From Cyclaneusma minus (lineage: Eukaryota; Ascomycota; Leotiomycetes; Marthamycetales; Marthamycetaceae): a DNA stretch of 64,000 nt. The position numbers and the translations under genes are program-made. The stretch is from NCBI GenBank assembly GCA_037179335.1, contig JAKZHN010000024.1:248001-312000 (forward strand). Reading direction: 5' to 3'. Under the pieces are notes generated by a model that had not been told where the DNA came from, made no database searches, and saw only the letters and a program-made list of their open reading frames with translations. Shown here piece by piece: positions 37,465-48,516 of this stretch. The number at the start of each line of letters is the position of its first letter. Position 1 is the stretch's first letter.

Positions 37465-38320
37465 AGCCTAGCGACCCGATTTCTGGGCTGAAGATTCAGA
37501 TCCCCTGCTACGAAGCTGGGTGATTCGCTTTTTGTCGTTTCTGACACTGATAATGCATCAAAGTGCGACTTGGGAGTCCTGAGACGAATCTATCTGGGTA
37601 CTTGGGAGGCCGTTACTCTCTCTGGCTTGTTGACTTCCATAATGATCGCAGGGTCTTGAAATTTGAATATGTGGCTATCCGCTGTTTGGATGACATGACA
37701 GGGATTTCGATAAGCGATTATTGAGGGCGGCCGATTGTGAGATTTGTTCGGATCAAGCGGTGGTGATGGTGTTATAAACGTTGCTGCCAACCAGGTTTTG
37801 TGAGGCTGGAAACAATCTTTTAACTTGGGGCTAAAAAGCATCGGTATGAGTATTTATGATTTGAGTACTACATGTACCATTCCATGAGTCCCCAAAGCTA
37901 CTTAGTATTCATATTCAGCTGAGTTACACAGATACTTCCGAAGACCATGCTTTACTTTTGATATGATTTATCCCTTTAGTATTGGCATCATATACGAGAT
38001 AGCCAAGCAGAATATTCGCACCACTCTTGGCGTCTTTCTTTTTCCTCTATCAAAAAAGATCCCCCATTTGCAATTCGAGCGGTAATAAACCGAAGACTCG
38101 ACAACCATGGGACAAAGAAGTGTGGCTCGTTTGCCCTGCCCATCATTCGCAGCCGTCGGTCACCAGTGCAGGATTTTCCTTCGCTATATGAGTGATCGAG
38201 GCAAGTACATTATGTTTGCTTTCCTTCGTAAACACAGCTAGCCAAGCACTAAGACTCTGCGGCGATTTCCTGGCGAATCGTTCTTGACTGAGAGTTTTGA
38301 GCTTCTTTACATCAATTTCG
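37465..38320. other. Intergenic between the two tRNA genes
   Basis: No gene or repeat seen. Confidence 0.5.
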
Positions 38321-38443
38321 GGTGCGATGGCCGAGCGGTTATGGCGTGTGACTCAAGATTCGGCTTGATCCGATCTTACTAGGAAAATATTCCTGGGGTT
38401 TCTCATAGGGCAACCTGCGGGGGTTCGAATCCCCCTCGCATCA
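38321..38443 (+). tRNA. tRNA-Leu(CAA) with intron
   Basis: Acceptor GGTGCGA pairs with TCGCATC (one G-U), followed by an A discriminator. The D arm is GCCGAGCGGTTATGGC. The anticodon stem TGTGA/TCATA holds CTCAAG, anticodon CAA at 38354-38356. A 44-base intron (38358-38401) sits just 3' of position 37. A long variable arm (GGGCAACCTGC) and the T arm GGGGGTTCGAATCCCCC complete a class II tRNA, as required for leucine. Confidence 0.93.
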
Positions 38444-38449
38444 TCAACC

Positions 38450-38454
38450 TTTTT
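38450..38454 (+). terminator. RNA polymerase III T-run terminator
   Basis: Five T residues shortly after the tRNA-Leu 3' end. Confidence 0.75.
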
Positions 38455-38717
38455 GCTTATCACGTAACTAGCTTTTTTTTCAGTTTTTAATTTAGGTAAT
38501 CAAGAAAGGGACTATTATTAATCAATGGTTGCGCTGGTTGGCTTTCAGTTGATCTCGTCGTGGGGTGAAGTGGAAATTTTGGTTTGCCGCATGCCTGTGC
38601 ACTCCAAGTCCAACGCTGAAAGAAGCCAACTCCGATAGCCTGTTCGGAATGGGCTTCCAGCTGGTACTTAACCAATCAATCAAACAAGGAAGGTAGCTGG
38701 AAACTGAAGTGGCACTA

Positions 38718-38997
38718 CTCGCGACGTAAACTAGTGTGTAGTAGCGTGGTTAGGGAGCCAATCGAATTGATAGAATCAGCTTGCTTTTGCCAATAAGGAA
38801 CGACTTGAACAGTGCGAGTAAATACCTGAGGCTATTGCAAATAATTAACGTGCTATTAATGTTATTTAAGCTCTTTTTAAAAGCATTTGGATTGGCCACT
38901 GGGATTAATTTATAAGGCATATTCTCTGATTAAGCGAATCTATAGCTCATTTAGGAAAATGGGCCCCGCACTACTACACACTAGTTTACGTCGCGAG
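38718..38997. mobile_element. 280-bp MITE with 27-bp perfect TIRs, Tc1/mariner type
   Basis: Both ends carry a perfect 27-base inverted repeat beginning CTCGCGACGTAAACTAGTGT. It is flanked on both sides by TA (38716-38717 and 38998-38999), the target duplication of Tc1/mariner elements. The interior is AT-rich and non-coding, so the element is non-autonomous. Confidence 0.88.
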
Positions 38998-40908
38998 TAC
39001 TACATTGTATTAGGTAAGGGAGATATATTTCTGCAAGTTGGCATAGCCCCTCGCATGAGATCGGTCCACCACGCGACTTCAAAGCTTCAATTCCAGCCCT
39101 ACGATGCCAAGAGGTGTACGGCAACGCTGGCCAAGGTCCGCTTAAAAGCTTGACCGGTCGAAATGCAGCCTCTGAGTGACATTGCCAAGATGCATGCAAC
39201 AACATGAACGAATGAAATTGAACGTCAAGCAACATGTTCCAGACGCTGTCGATATCCACACGAGAGGTGACGAGCGGTGGTGGCAAGCGGTGAACACTCA
39301 CACACAGCCCCAGAAGTTTCGATATGGCGTCGACAGCTGTCTTTCAAGTCGGACAACGTCTCTCAATCGAATGCTTTTTGCCCCTTTTCCAGAAGGACCG
39401 CGGAAGGTTGGCCGAAGGGTGGTCGTTCAAGTTCAATGTACATGTAGCTAATTTCGGAGCACACCCTGGCGCCCGCTGTCAATCCTCAGTGGTGGGGCCG
39501 CTCTCGGAGGCTAAAGATGCGCTACTGCCAGGGCAGCGATCGGCGGCTGGGAAAATCATGAGATGGAGGACTTCATGATTTCATCCATCTCTTGTTTTCG
39601 CAGATGGATAAGGTGACGGACAACACTTCGACGCTTAATACTTGGTCTATGGCGGTGGCCTGTTCTGGAGAATCAAGTTTCTTTTGAGAGGTGGAGTAGC
39701 GTAAGCGTGGTCTTTCCCCAACGACCTTCCTTCCGAGCGGGAAGAAAGTCAATGGCCGAAAGGACCACGATGTCCAGTCGTTACCAAAAGCTGCAGTGCT
39801 GCGAGATGAAAAGCAACATGGAGCGGGCATTCACTAAGGGCCGACGACCGGGCATCTTGAAGCTGAGGTACAATCTCTGGATTGACGGCCATCTCACTCA
39901 CTTGACACTTGCTACCGGCGCAACCTTCTCTACCGCTACCACCGCATCTTGACGTCTCTCTCGCCTCTACTCCAAGTAGTCGGCGCTTCATATTCCCGTC
40001 TTCAACTCTCGCACTGTCCAACCGTTTGGCTCGGAACACTCACACGACACGCCTCTGAAACGTCTGAGAATGAGAATCATCGGGCGATCACGGAACACAT
40101 CGTTGAGGCTGACCTCCCAACACGTCCTGACCTACCGCTATCAGTACAGGTGTGCCATCTCGCTGGCGCCCAATCCCACGCCCTGCACCCAGGCCCAAAT
40201 CATATCCCGGTCGCTCCGGAACGGCACGCGGCGACCTGCAACCTCGACAGGTGGGCCTCGACCCCGATTGGGACCTCAAAGAGTGGGACTACCGCTCGGT
40301 CGTGCAACAAAGTAAGCTGCTCCCTCTCTTCCATACGAAGTCCTCTCATGATTTGTCCTATCTTTAATTTCTGCTTTTTCTGTCTGCCTTGTTATTGGCG
40401 TGTGCCGGTCTCACGATGCTCCCTTTCTTGCTTGTTAATAACGGGGGACGATGAGCTATTTGTGTCTGCGTAGCCCTTCTTAAGCAACAGAACTGCCGTC
40501 TGAATTTCAGTTTTCTTCCCCCTGCTCACCATCATCTCCTTCAGCTTTTTGAAACCCGTCCAAAACTCCCGTCGCCGCCCCTACCGGACGCTCTGGTTAC
40601 TGCATAGCCATCCTGTGACAGTTCCCAAGCATCCTAAAACTCAAGATTCCTCCCTTTGCAAATTTCAAGCCGCTCATTTCCCTCTTTGTACTCCTGGCTG
40701 TCTGGACTCAGAGACACAGAGCAATAGAAGTCGGAAATATAAAGCTTCATCTGAACCTGAAGGAGACTGCCCCTCTTCTTCAAAAGTACGCCCTTTCTTC
40801 CGCTTTCTTGAATCTCATGAGCGTAGACCGATCTGAGATCTCAACCCCCATGTCCGAGTACTTCTCCCTTTCTTAATACCTATTTGTTCTCCCTCTTTTG
40901 ACCAATTT

Positions 40909-43162
40909 ATGCAATCACCTTTCCCTCGTCGACCGAGCCGAATACCTACAGCTTCAAGAATGGCATCTTACATGTATACCAGTTCTACCGCTTCCAATAT
41001 TACTTCTGAAATGAGCACTCCTCGCAGCAGTACTCCCCGCAGCAGTAGCCCATCTTCAACACAGTCTTCCCGCTCCTCTATAGGATCGAAACGCATGTCG
41101 CTTTCGGAACAACGAATGTCAGGAAGGAACCCAATGAACTCCATCGATACCGCCGCAATCGAAGAGGCTATGCGAATGGCGGCTCTCGACAACCTGAAGG
41201 GCTACGCCCGTGACCACTACGGTGTTGTGAAACAGGTGAAGGATACAGAATACGTTGACGAGAACAACGCTGGCGGATACCAAGTTCTTACAGAGCCTGC
41301 GTGGAACAAAGGTAAGATCTTCGAAAATATACAATATCGTATGCCTGAAGTGGGCCTCGAAAGTGGACGTGACGACTGACAACGACTTTCACAGGCACAT
41401 CCTTCAGTCCCGAACAGCGCGTTGCCAAGAACCTCACTGGCCTTATTCCACACGTCCTCGAAAGCATGGACACCCAATGCATGCGTGCTATGCGTATGAT
41501 CAACAGCCGTGGTACGAACGTTGACAAATATCTCTACCTTTCCAACCTCAAGCAGCAAAATACCGATCTCTTCTACCGTGTACTGATCGACAACGTTAAA
41601 CAACTCATGCCGCTTGTTTACACTCCTACGATCGGCGATGTTTGTCTGCAATACTCAACTCTTTACACTCACCCTGAAGCTCTGTACATCTCGATCAAGC
41701 AGAGAAAGAGCATTGCGACTATCTTGAGGAATTGGCGCTATTCAAACCCGTCCATTGCCGTGGTCACTGATGGTTCCAGAATTCTCGGTCTGGGAGATTT
41801 GGGTGTGAATGGCGTTGGTATTTCGGTAAGTTTTGACTTTACGATGCTCTGGTCTCGGACCACGACTAACGTGTTTCTTCAAATAGATCGGCAAGCTTGC
41901 TCTCTACACCGCAGCTGCTGGAATCCACCCACAAAAGACTCTGCCGATCGTCCTCGATATGGGAACTGACAACGAGGCCAACCTCCGAGACCCGCTCTAT
42001 CTTGGTCTTCGCACCAAGCGTGTTCCTAAGGAAGATGCCCAGCTATTCCTCGACGAGTTCATGGCTTCCGTAAAGGAAGTTTACCCCGAGATGTTCGTCC
42101 AGTTCGAAGATTTCGAGACCGAGAAAGCCTTCGGATACCTAGAAAGATTCAGGCACCGCAAGTGCTTCAACGACGACATCCAAGGAACCGGAGCCGTCGT
42201 GCTTGCCGGGTAAGCCACTTTGCCCCCTCCCTTATCTTTTCAAACGCCCCTTTTTCCAAAACAAGCCTGCTAACGAATCACACAGATACATGGGCGCTGT
42301 AAACCTCTCCGGCGTCCCCATCGAAGATCAAAAGCTCGTCTTCATGGGCGCCGGTTCCGCCGGTGTCGGCGTAGCCAAGCAACTCGTCGAATACTACACC
42401 CGCCGCGGCCTTTCTGAAAAAGACGCGCGCGAGAAATTCTACCTCGTGGATACCAAGGGTCTCGTGACCAAAGACCGTGGCGACAAACTGGCCGAGCACA
42501 AGAAGTACTTTGCGAGAACTGACAACAACGGCCACCAGTTCCGCACTCTCGAAGAAGTAATTGCCTATGTGAAGCCCACGGCACTCGTCGGTCTCACTGC
42601 CACTTTTGGCGTCTTTACGGAGTCCGTTGTTCGCGCGCTGAAGAGCTCTGTTGATGCTGGCGGGCTTGGACGGAGACCTATTCTATTCCCTCTCAGCAAC
42701 CCGCTCACGAAAGCAGAATGCACATTCGAGCAAGCAGTTCAATGGACGGACGGCACCGTGATTTTCGCCTCCGGCTCGCCATTCAGCTCATTCACTACCA
42801 AGACCGGCGACCTATTGACCACCTACCATCCCAACCAAGGAAACAACGTCTACATCTTCCCCGGTCTCGGTCTCGGTGCTATCTTGGCGAAAGCTACGAA
42901 GATCACAGATGCGATGGTTTATACGTCTGCGGCTGCGCTGGCGGGGAGCTTGAATGCGGAGGAGATACAGAAGGGATTGATCTATCCCAAGATTGAGCGG
43001 GTGAGGGATGCGAGTGTGGTGGTGGCAAGAGAAGTCATGAAGATGGCGCGAAGCGAGGGTGTGAGCGAATTGCCGGAAGAGACGTGGGTTGAGTGGGAGG
43101 AGTGGGGTGATGTGGCTTTGACGAGCTGGATCAAGGAGCAGGTCTACGACCCGAAGTGGTAG
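40909..43162 (+). CDS. Malic enzyme, NAD(P)-dependent
   Basis: Oxidative decarboxylation of malate to pyruvate with NAD(P)H. Exons 40909-41311, 41395-41825, 41887-42209 and 42286-43162 join in frame to 677 residues. The malic-enzyme core is complete: VYTPTIGD (catalytic Tyr210), GLGDLGVNGVGIS then IGKLALYTAAAGI (catalytic Lys), DMGTDNEANLRDPLYLG, the metal ligands in FEDFE and NDDIQGTGAVVLAG. The Rossmann motif FMGAGSAGVGVAKQL follows, then the SNP and SGSPF blocks. The introns have GTAAG donors, and the third contains TGCTAAC. The first 85 or so residues are Ser/Arg-rich with few acids, possibly a mitochondrial presequence or a low-complexity leader; MASYMYTSS at residue 18 could be an alternative start. 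Cofactor choice cannot be settled by eye. Confidence 0.92.
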
Positions 43163-43799
43163 AAGAAAAACCAGCGGGGAGGATGGATCCTGATTTGGGG
43201 GGTGTGCGAGAACGTGGATTGCTTTGAGCTTGGCGTTTCGTGGAAGGCGGGTTATATCATTTCGGTTCTGATATCCGTTTTTTCTTGTGGGACCGATTCC
43301 TGCAGTACATCTGGGTTGGTGGGGATACGATCGACGGATGCATTGTATCGGAAAAGTATGGGCACTGCCTGCTGCCTCTGAGAAGTGCGGACGGGTGGAT
43401 CGTTAGACTTAGATTCTTTTTTGATGGTGTGTGCGTAATGCCTGCACGACCTTCCTAGGTGCCTTTGGGGAGGTGATAATAGTAACGACTTTGATTGCTT
43501 GTATTCATTCTAGTGCTGTGTCTGATGGTTCTTTCGTGATCGCAGCCTGTGCATATCATCTCCATGACTGGCAGACTGCGTATGAGCCGTAGCAGTCGAA
43601 AATTGTGGTTCATTTCAGATCTTGCTAGTCAGCCATCGAACAAACAGCAGACTGGCAGAGTACCTAGGCTCTATGTTCTTGTACCTTTAATTCTTCGGTT
43701 TTGGTGTAAGAGGGAGACAGGGGGAGAGTCACGGGGGGAGCACGTGCTAGATCTTGGGACAATAATAGTATGTCCTGATTGGTGAGTGAAAAAGGACGG
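43163..43799. other. Intergenic, 3' flank of malic enzyme
   Basis: No gene seen up to the methyltransferase remnant. Confidence 0.5.
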
Positions 43800-44378
43800 A
43801 GCTTTCCTCAAGAGAGCTTGTATTCTACCCACATTGCAAGAGCCTTCCCGAACATCAAGTGTGTGTTTCAGGATGTGCCGGAGGTGATCCAGGGAGGAAA
43901 GGTTCCTAAGGATCTGTCGGAAGGTGACAGACTGACGTTCATGGCACATAACTTTTTCGAGGACCAACCTGTGAAGGACGCAGACATCTATCTCTTCCGA
44001 ATGATTCTGCATAATTGGCCTGACAAGTATGCATCGAAGATTCTGCGGAAGTTGATACCGGCTCTGAAGCGTGATGCGAGGGTTGCGGTTTATAATCACT
44101 GTCTTCCCCCGCCTTGTACACAAACATCAGACCAGGAACGATCAGCAAGATAAGTAGTCGTCTCTTTCTTTAATTTTCGTATGTTGTTGTTGGACTGCAG
44201 CTGGCAGGCTCCCAGGGGCTTTGATCTTGCCATGAAAGTCATGGCGAATGCAAAGGAATGCGATGCCAAAGAATGGAAGCAGCTCTTTGCAATTGCCGAC
44301 TCGAGGTTTGGATTTCAGGGCGTTCAGACACCAGAAGGATGCAACATGGCCATCATTAATGCTGAATGGACAAGCTAA
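43800..44378 (+). pseudogene. O-methyltransferase remnant (C-terminal part)
   Basis: The C-terminal portion of a fungal class II SAM-dependent O-methyltransferase, of the kind used in secondary metabolism. Visible are STHIARAFPNIKCVFQDVPEV (SAM-site region), HNFFEDQPVKDADIYLFRMI, LHNWPDKYASKILRKLIPAL, and after a gap AKECDAKEWKQLFAIADSRF, GFQGVQTPEGCNMAIINAEW, then a stop. The N-terminal dimerisation domain and first glycine motif are absent upstream, and no ATG opens the frame. Joining 44149 to 44201 would keep the frame across a 51-base intron ending TGCAG, but the donor reads ATAAGT instead of GTAAGT, so splicing should fail. I call it a truncated, decayed gene. It is next to a MITE and a secreted-protein gene. 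Confidence 0.8.
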
Positions 44379-44423
44379 GAGACTTGGTGATAGAAATATA
44401 GATGTGATGGGGTAACCGTATAA

Positions 44424-44813
44424 ACCAGGGCTCCAGATAGTTCTGGACCCAAACTGAACTGGAAGTTTAAACTGCAGTTTGAATTGGTTTAATTTGAGAA
44501 ATCCAAAATTAAACTGATTTAATTTAAAGGTTGAATTAAACTGCCAGTTTACTCTGAATTGGCAATTTGGGTAAATTTTAAAGAGATTTAGATATTTTAG
44601 GGAATTCTAAGTATTTGAAAAGATTTTTTCAAAATCCGGTTTTTTTGTTCGGAATTAAGAAAATCCGGGATTTTTAAAGCAAATTGCAATCTAAATCGAA
44701 TTGCCAGTTTATTCTTAAAACTGCCAGTTTCAATTTAATTCAATTTTTAAATTAGACTGTCAATTTAGATTTACCCCCAAACTAAACCAGTTTAAACTAT
44801 CTGGAGCCCTGGT
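44424..44813. mobile_element. 390-bp MITE-like element with about 20-bp TIRs
   Basis: The ends are inverted complements starting ACCAGGGCTCCAGATAGTT. The interior is AT-rich and full of short palindromes such as AAACTGCAGTTT and AAACTGCCAGTTT, but has no open frame. I find no clear target duplication, so the superfamily is open. Confidence 0.75.
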
Positions 44814-45109
44814 CTCGTAGCCACAGGGTACCCGTACCTGGAAATTAATATATTCAGTATCATTGCAATATAGAAGAATGTCCAAAAGAGAATATTTTGA
44901 GTGTAGGGAGACAATGCTCGAGTTCATTGCCTATCCTAATGAGCGACAGTAGTTGAAACCAGCTTCCAGCGAACTAAAAATACAGACTTTTCCCCTTCCA
45001 ACCCAACCTCTAATCCAGACAGGTCCATCAGCCCTCCAAGTATCGACGTTACTTGTTGAAAACAACGTATGACCATTGTCGGAAATCAGGAATCTCGACC
45101 TTGGCGAAT

Positions 45110-45555
45110 TTAGGCGATGCAAGTCATCCTGGCAGAGCCGTGGGTGCTGTAAGGCTGGTTGCAAGTGCCGTGGGTGTAGTCGCTGGTGTGAACGGAGTCT
45201 CCCCCGCAGCCAGTACCGGCGTAGTAGACGGCTTCGATGGTGTTGCAGTTGTCAGAGTCGCTGTCGTGGAAGCTGAATGATGCCGCGTCTTGCATGTTGA
45301 CGCATACTCCTGAGGTGCCGACGGTGGTGGTACCCTCGTTGCCAACATCGCAGTCGGATCCGGACCATGTGGTGACTGAGATACTGCCGCTTCGCTTTCC
45401 AAGCTGGGAAGCTCCGTTCGCTAGAGTGGATATGGTCAGTTGGGTGGCGTGGTTTGGGGAATAGGAGAGAGACAGGAGGGAAAAGACGTACGGGAGGGCA
45501 TTGCCTGGGCGACGGCCAGAGCCAGGGAGAGAATGGCGAGAGGAGTGAACTGCAT
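45110..45555 (-). CDS. Small secreted six-cysteine protein, effector-like
   Basis: A predicted secreted protein of 124 residues in two exons, 45492-45555 and 45110-45420, across a 71-base intron (donor GTACGT, acceptor CTCTAG). The N terminus MQFTPLAILSLALAVAQA is a clear signal peptide. LGKR at residues 28-31 is a Kex2-type processing site, leaving a mature part of about 93 residues. The mature part has exactly six cysteines (45, 61, 80, 93, 108, 122), enough for three disulphides, and is rich in Ser, Thr, Gly and Asp. I do not recognise a family. Small size, secretion, a propeptide and even cysteines are typical of fungal effectors and antimicrobial proteins, but function is inferred. It stands alone between a MITE and a gene-poor stretch. 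A single-exon reading would lose the signal peptide. Confidence 0.82.
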
Positions 45556-48516
45556 GATGACGATTGGGTTGTATCTGAAAAGTTGTTTTAAAGAATAGGT
45601 TTTTGGGAGGATGTGGATGTTGTGATTGTAGTGACTTGAAGATGCTTGGAGTGATGCTTTGTTGAGCTTGATTGAGGAGGTCTGGAGACGTCCTTATATA
45701 GATCCTGAGTAAGGTGAGAATCAGTAGATGACAGGCTCTTTGGGATAGACTTAGAAAGTTCATGATCCTAAAATTGGGTCTTGGATCAGCTGTTTTGCAA
45801 GACGGAACTTGATATTGCGTTCGATACCTAAAGTAGCGGATTGGTGAGACCGCGGACATGGCGGAGGAGGGCCGATCTTCCTACTACCATTCTCACTGCC
45901 TTCACCCGTTATGATGCTGTTAGGTAAAGGTTTGTAGGCTATGATCCATCCCAGTGGAACTACCTGTTGAATATCACATCACGGGACTTCATGAGTTACG
46001 CTACGAGCGTCGCGAATTTAGAAATTCCGATCGCATTCTAATTGGTAACACGGAATTATATCAATCAGTCTTGGATTGCGGGTGGTACGACTTTCCAACG
46101 ATACTCCACCTAGCTGATATTGCACCAATCAGAGTCAAGTCTCTTGGAGGACTGCTAATGCCTTAGCCGTTGAATAACCATCCACTCTTGGAGCCAAATA
46201 GCTATACTTTGGAAGTAGCATCACCAAAAACTGTCTGTTCCTGTCTAAAGTGGGAGATCAAGGACTTGGTATATTGGCAAAGGTCAAGTGGGAGGACTTT
46301 CGAACTCTAAAAGGCCTTGACAAATGACAAACTGTAGACTGCAAGTTTTTGATATTCTCTAAGGCTCGGGTCATTCTTTACAACTCCCTCAGCCCTATTG
46401 ATTGCAGTCAAGTCTCACCAAGCTATACGAGCAATCGATTGGGGGCCGAACTACTCGCAGAGGTTAGTATCCATCCCCCTTGGATTTTCTAAGAAAACAG
46501 TTTCTGGCTTAATCTCCGTCACCGCCTCACTTTAGATTTCAGTCGTAATTCCGGTCTTAATTCTACTCTGACGAGTGAGGTTCTGGTCAGTGTCACCAGT
46601 CAGCTCACCGACACTTCGCAGTGTCACTACTGCATACGTGTAGGGTACCATGCCGGGTACAGCCAGACAGCTTACAGATCGACCACTAACAATCAAGAAG
46701 TAGTACTGCGGCTGAAAATCCTAGACCCACTCGAGTCAATGGAGGCTTTGCCCCGGACAGCCACAATATACGAAAACGCGGGGCCGAAAGGATTCAGGAT
46801 GCCGACGTTGCGTGAATCCGTTACACAACGCAGGCACCGTCCTACTTGTACCCTTAGCAGGGCTGAATCCAGCTACTTCTGCGTCGTAAACGGTAAGCCA
46901 CATCCTTCGTTATGCATGGCGCCCACACATACATCATCGTCGTCCAGGATCTCACGCCGCTGATTCCCAATTAAGCACAGTTCCCAAGGGTCGAAGCCTG
47001 TGCGGCTGTGCCATGACCTATACCCTACATCCTTGAAAAGCTGGAGCCGCTGTGGTGATAATGATACACAAGGTACGCATTCCTACATTCCCACATTCCC
47101 ACACAATTACAAAACTCCGGCCCCTGCGACATGTGCCGCTAATGGGTGTCAGAGTCCCAGGAACCGTACCCAAGAACCTGGATTCGAGCGTCTTCAATCC
47201 AGGGTTCAAAAGCTTCCATCTAGACGCTGGGATCCGAGACCGTCCATTCTGCTGACCGCAATAAAAAGTTCCGTTGTACGCAAACCAATTACCAAACCAA
47301 AATCAAACGAACCCATATTTGCAGCTATGATGAATAAGGCTATGTCATGCAGAGTGGTTAGTAACCGTTCAAATAGGGTCTTATACGAATGATCAGACCA
47401 CCACCCCGATCGTGTTACTCGGGGACCATGACCGAACAGCATAAGATCCTGCTGTGCCCAACATCAAGAGTGTACGTATTTCCTCCATATTCAAAGGATT
47501 CTCGATTCACACAGTCTTCACTCGCACCATCGCCGCGCGGCCACCAAGTCACTCGACATATCTATACGCTCTCTCGCGAGAAGCTGTACACTGCAAGCAT
47601 CGGCACAGCCAGCAGACCATCAATGCTCGTATCATCCCCCGAAGAGTACGTGCTGTGAAAGGGGCTGAAGACATGTCTGCTTGCAATCACAGATGTCATA
47701 CCATCATTCCGGCACGTAAGGTATTCACCCACGAGAGGCTCTCACCTTGTTCTTCCCTCCCCTCACCACAGTCTTTCTAAAGCTGAGTATTCCATTCTAC
47801 GACCAACTATCCTACATCAAAAGTATGTGCCTCGCAACCCCTTAAAAAATAAAAACAAGAGTAATGCAATTCAGCCGATATGTAGGAAAACCCCGCATCA
47901 TCCTCGAGCTCATGTATCATCGCAGTCTCTCCCCTCCCTTCCGTCGGAAATCATCCCAATCGAACACCGAAGCACATCAGGCACAGCAAAGAAAAGCGCA
48001 CCAGACTCACAGCAGCGACGGAGAACCCCGGAGATTGAGAACTTGCCGATTTCTTTTTTTGTCTTTGGGCTATGCAAGTTGGGTTCAAGAAACACGAGAT
48101 TTCTAAAGACCGCGCAAAAGAAGCCAGGCGGCCAAAAACTTCTTTTTATTTTCATTGTTGGCAGAAACTGAGCCGTCACAGATAACGCCCTCCACCAACC
48201 CAAAGTCCTTACGCTTCGTGTGATATCTTCGGGGCAAAGGCAACAACAGAAAAAGGAAATTAACGACAACAATTGTTTCTCGCTTGCTTTCGGTATTTTT
48301 GAGTGGAAAGAGTTGCTTAAGCAGTATGCGCGCACCTGCTAGCTACTCCACCCTGGTATCACGAAAAATTCCACTGCTACTTTTTGCAACTCAGAGCCCG
48401 TAAATGTCCCATCCATCAAAGTCATAACCTGGGTTGGTACGGTGTGGCCGAGAATCCGCGGAGGCGTCGTCTTGCGTTGACGCCTCCCCATATTCGTTCC
48501 TCAGCTCTTCCTCGAG
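45556..48516. other. Gene-poor stretch between the secreted protein and CRM1
   Basis: Nearly 3 kb in which I see only short unconvincing frames on both strands. About 48,120-48,516 is the 3' flank of CRM1. Confidence 0.45.

Larger units (their letters stand above)
38444..40908. other. Long upstream region of malic enzyme, with a MITE
   Basis: Contains the MITE at 38718-38997. The last 600 bases are CT-rich, as in fungal leaders. A possible 5'-leader intron could run from a GTAAGC near 40312 to a TTTCAG near 40510. No coding gene is supported. Confidence 0.45.

Noticed and set aside
45110..45859. A single 249-residue open frame covering the secreted-protein locus
   Set aside because: It lacks a signal peptide and runs through the intron; the two-exon model from 45555 gives a clean signal peptide and frame.
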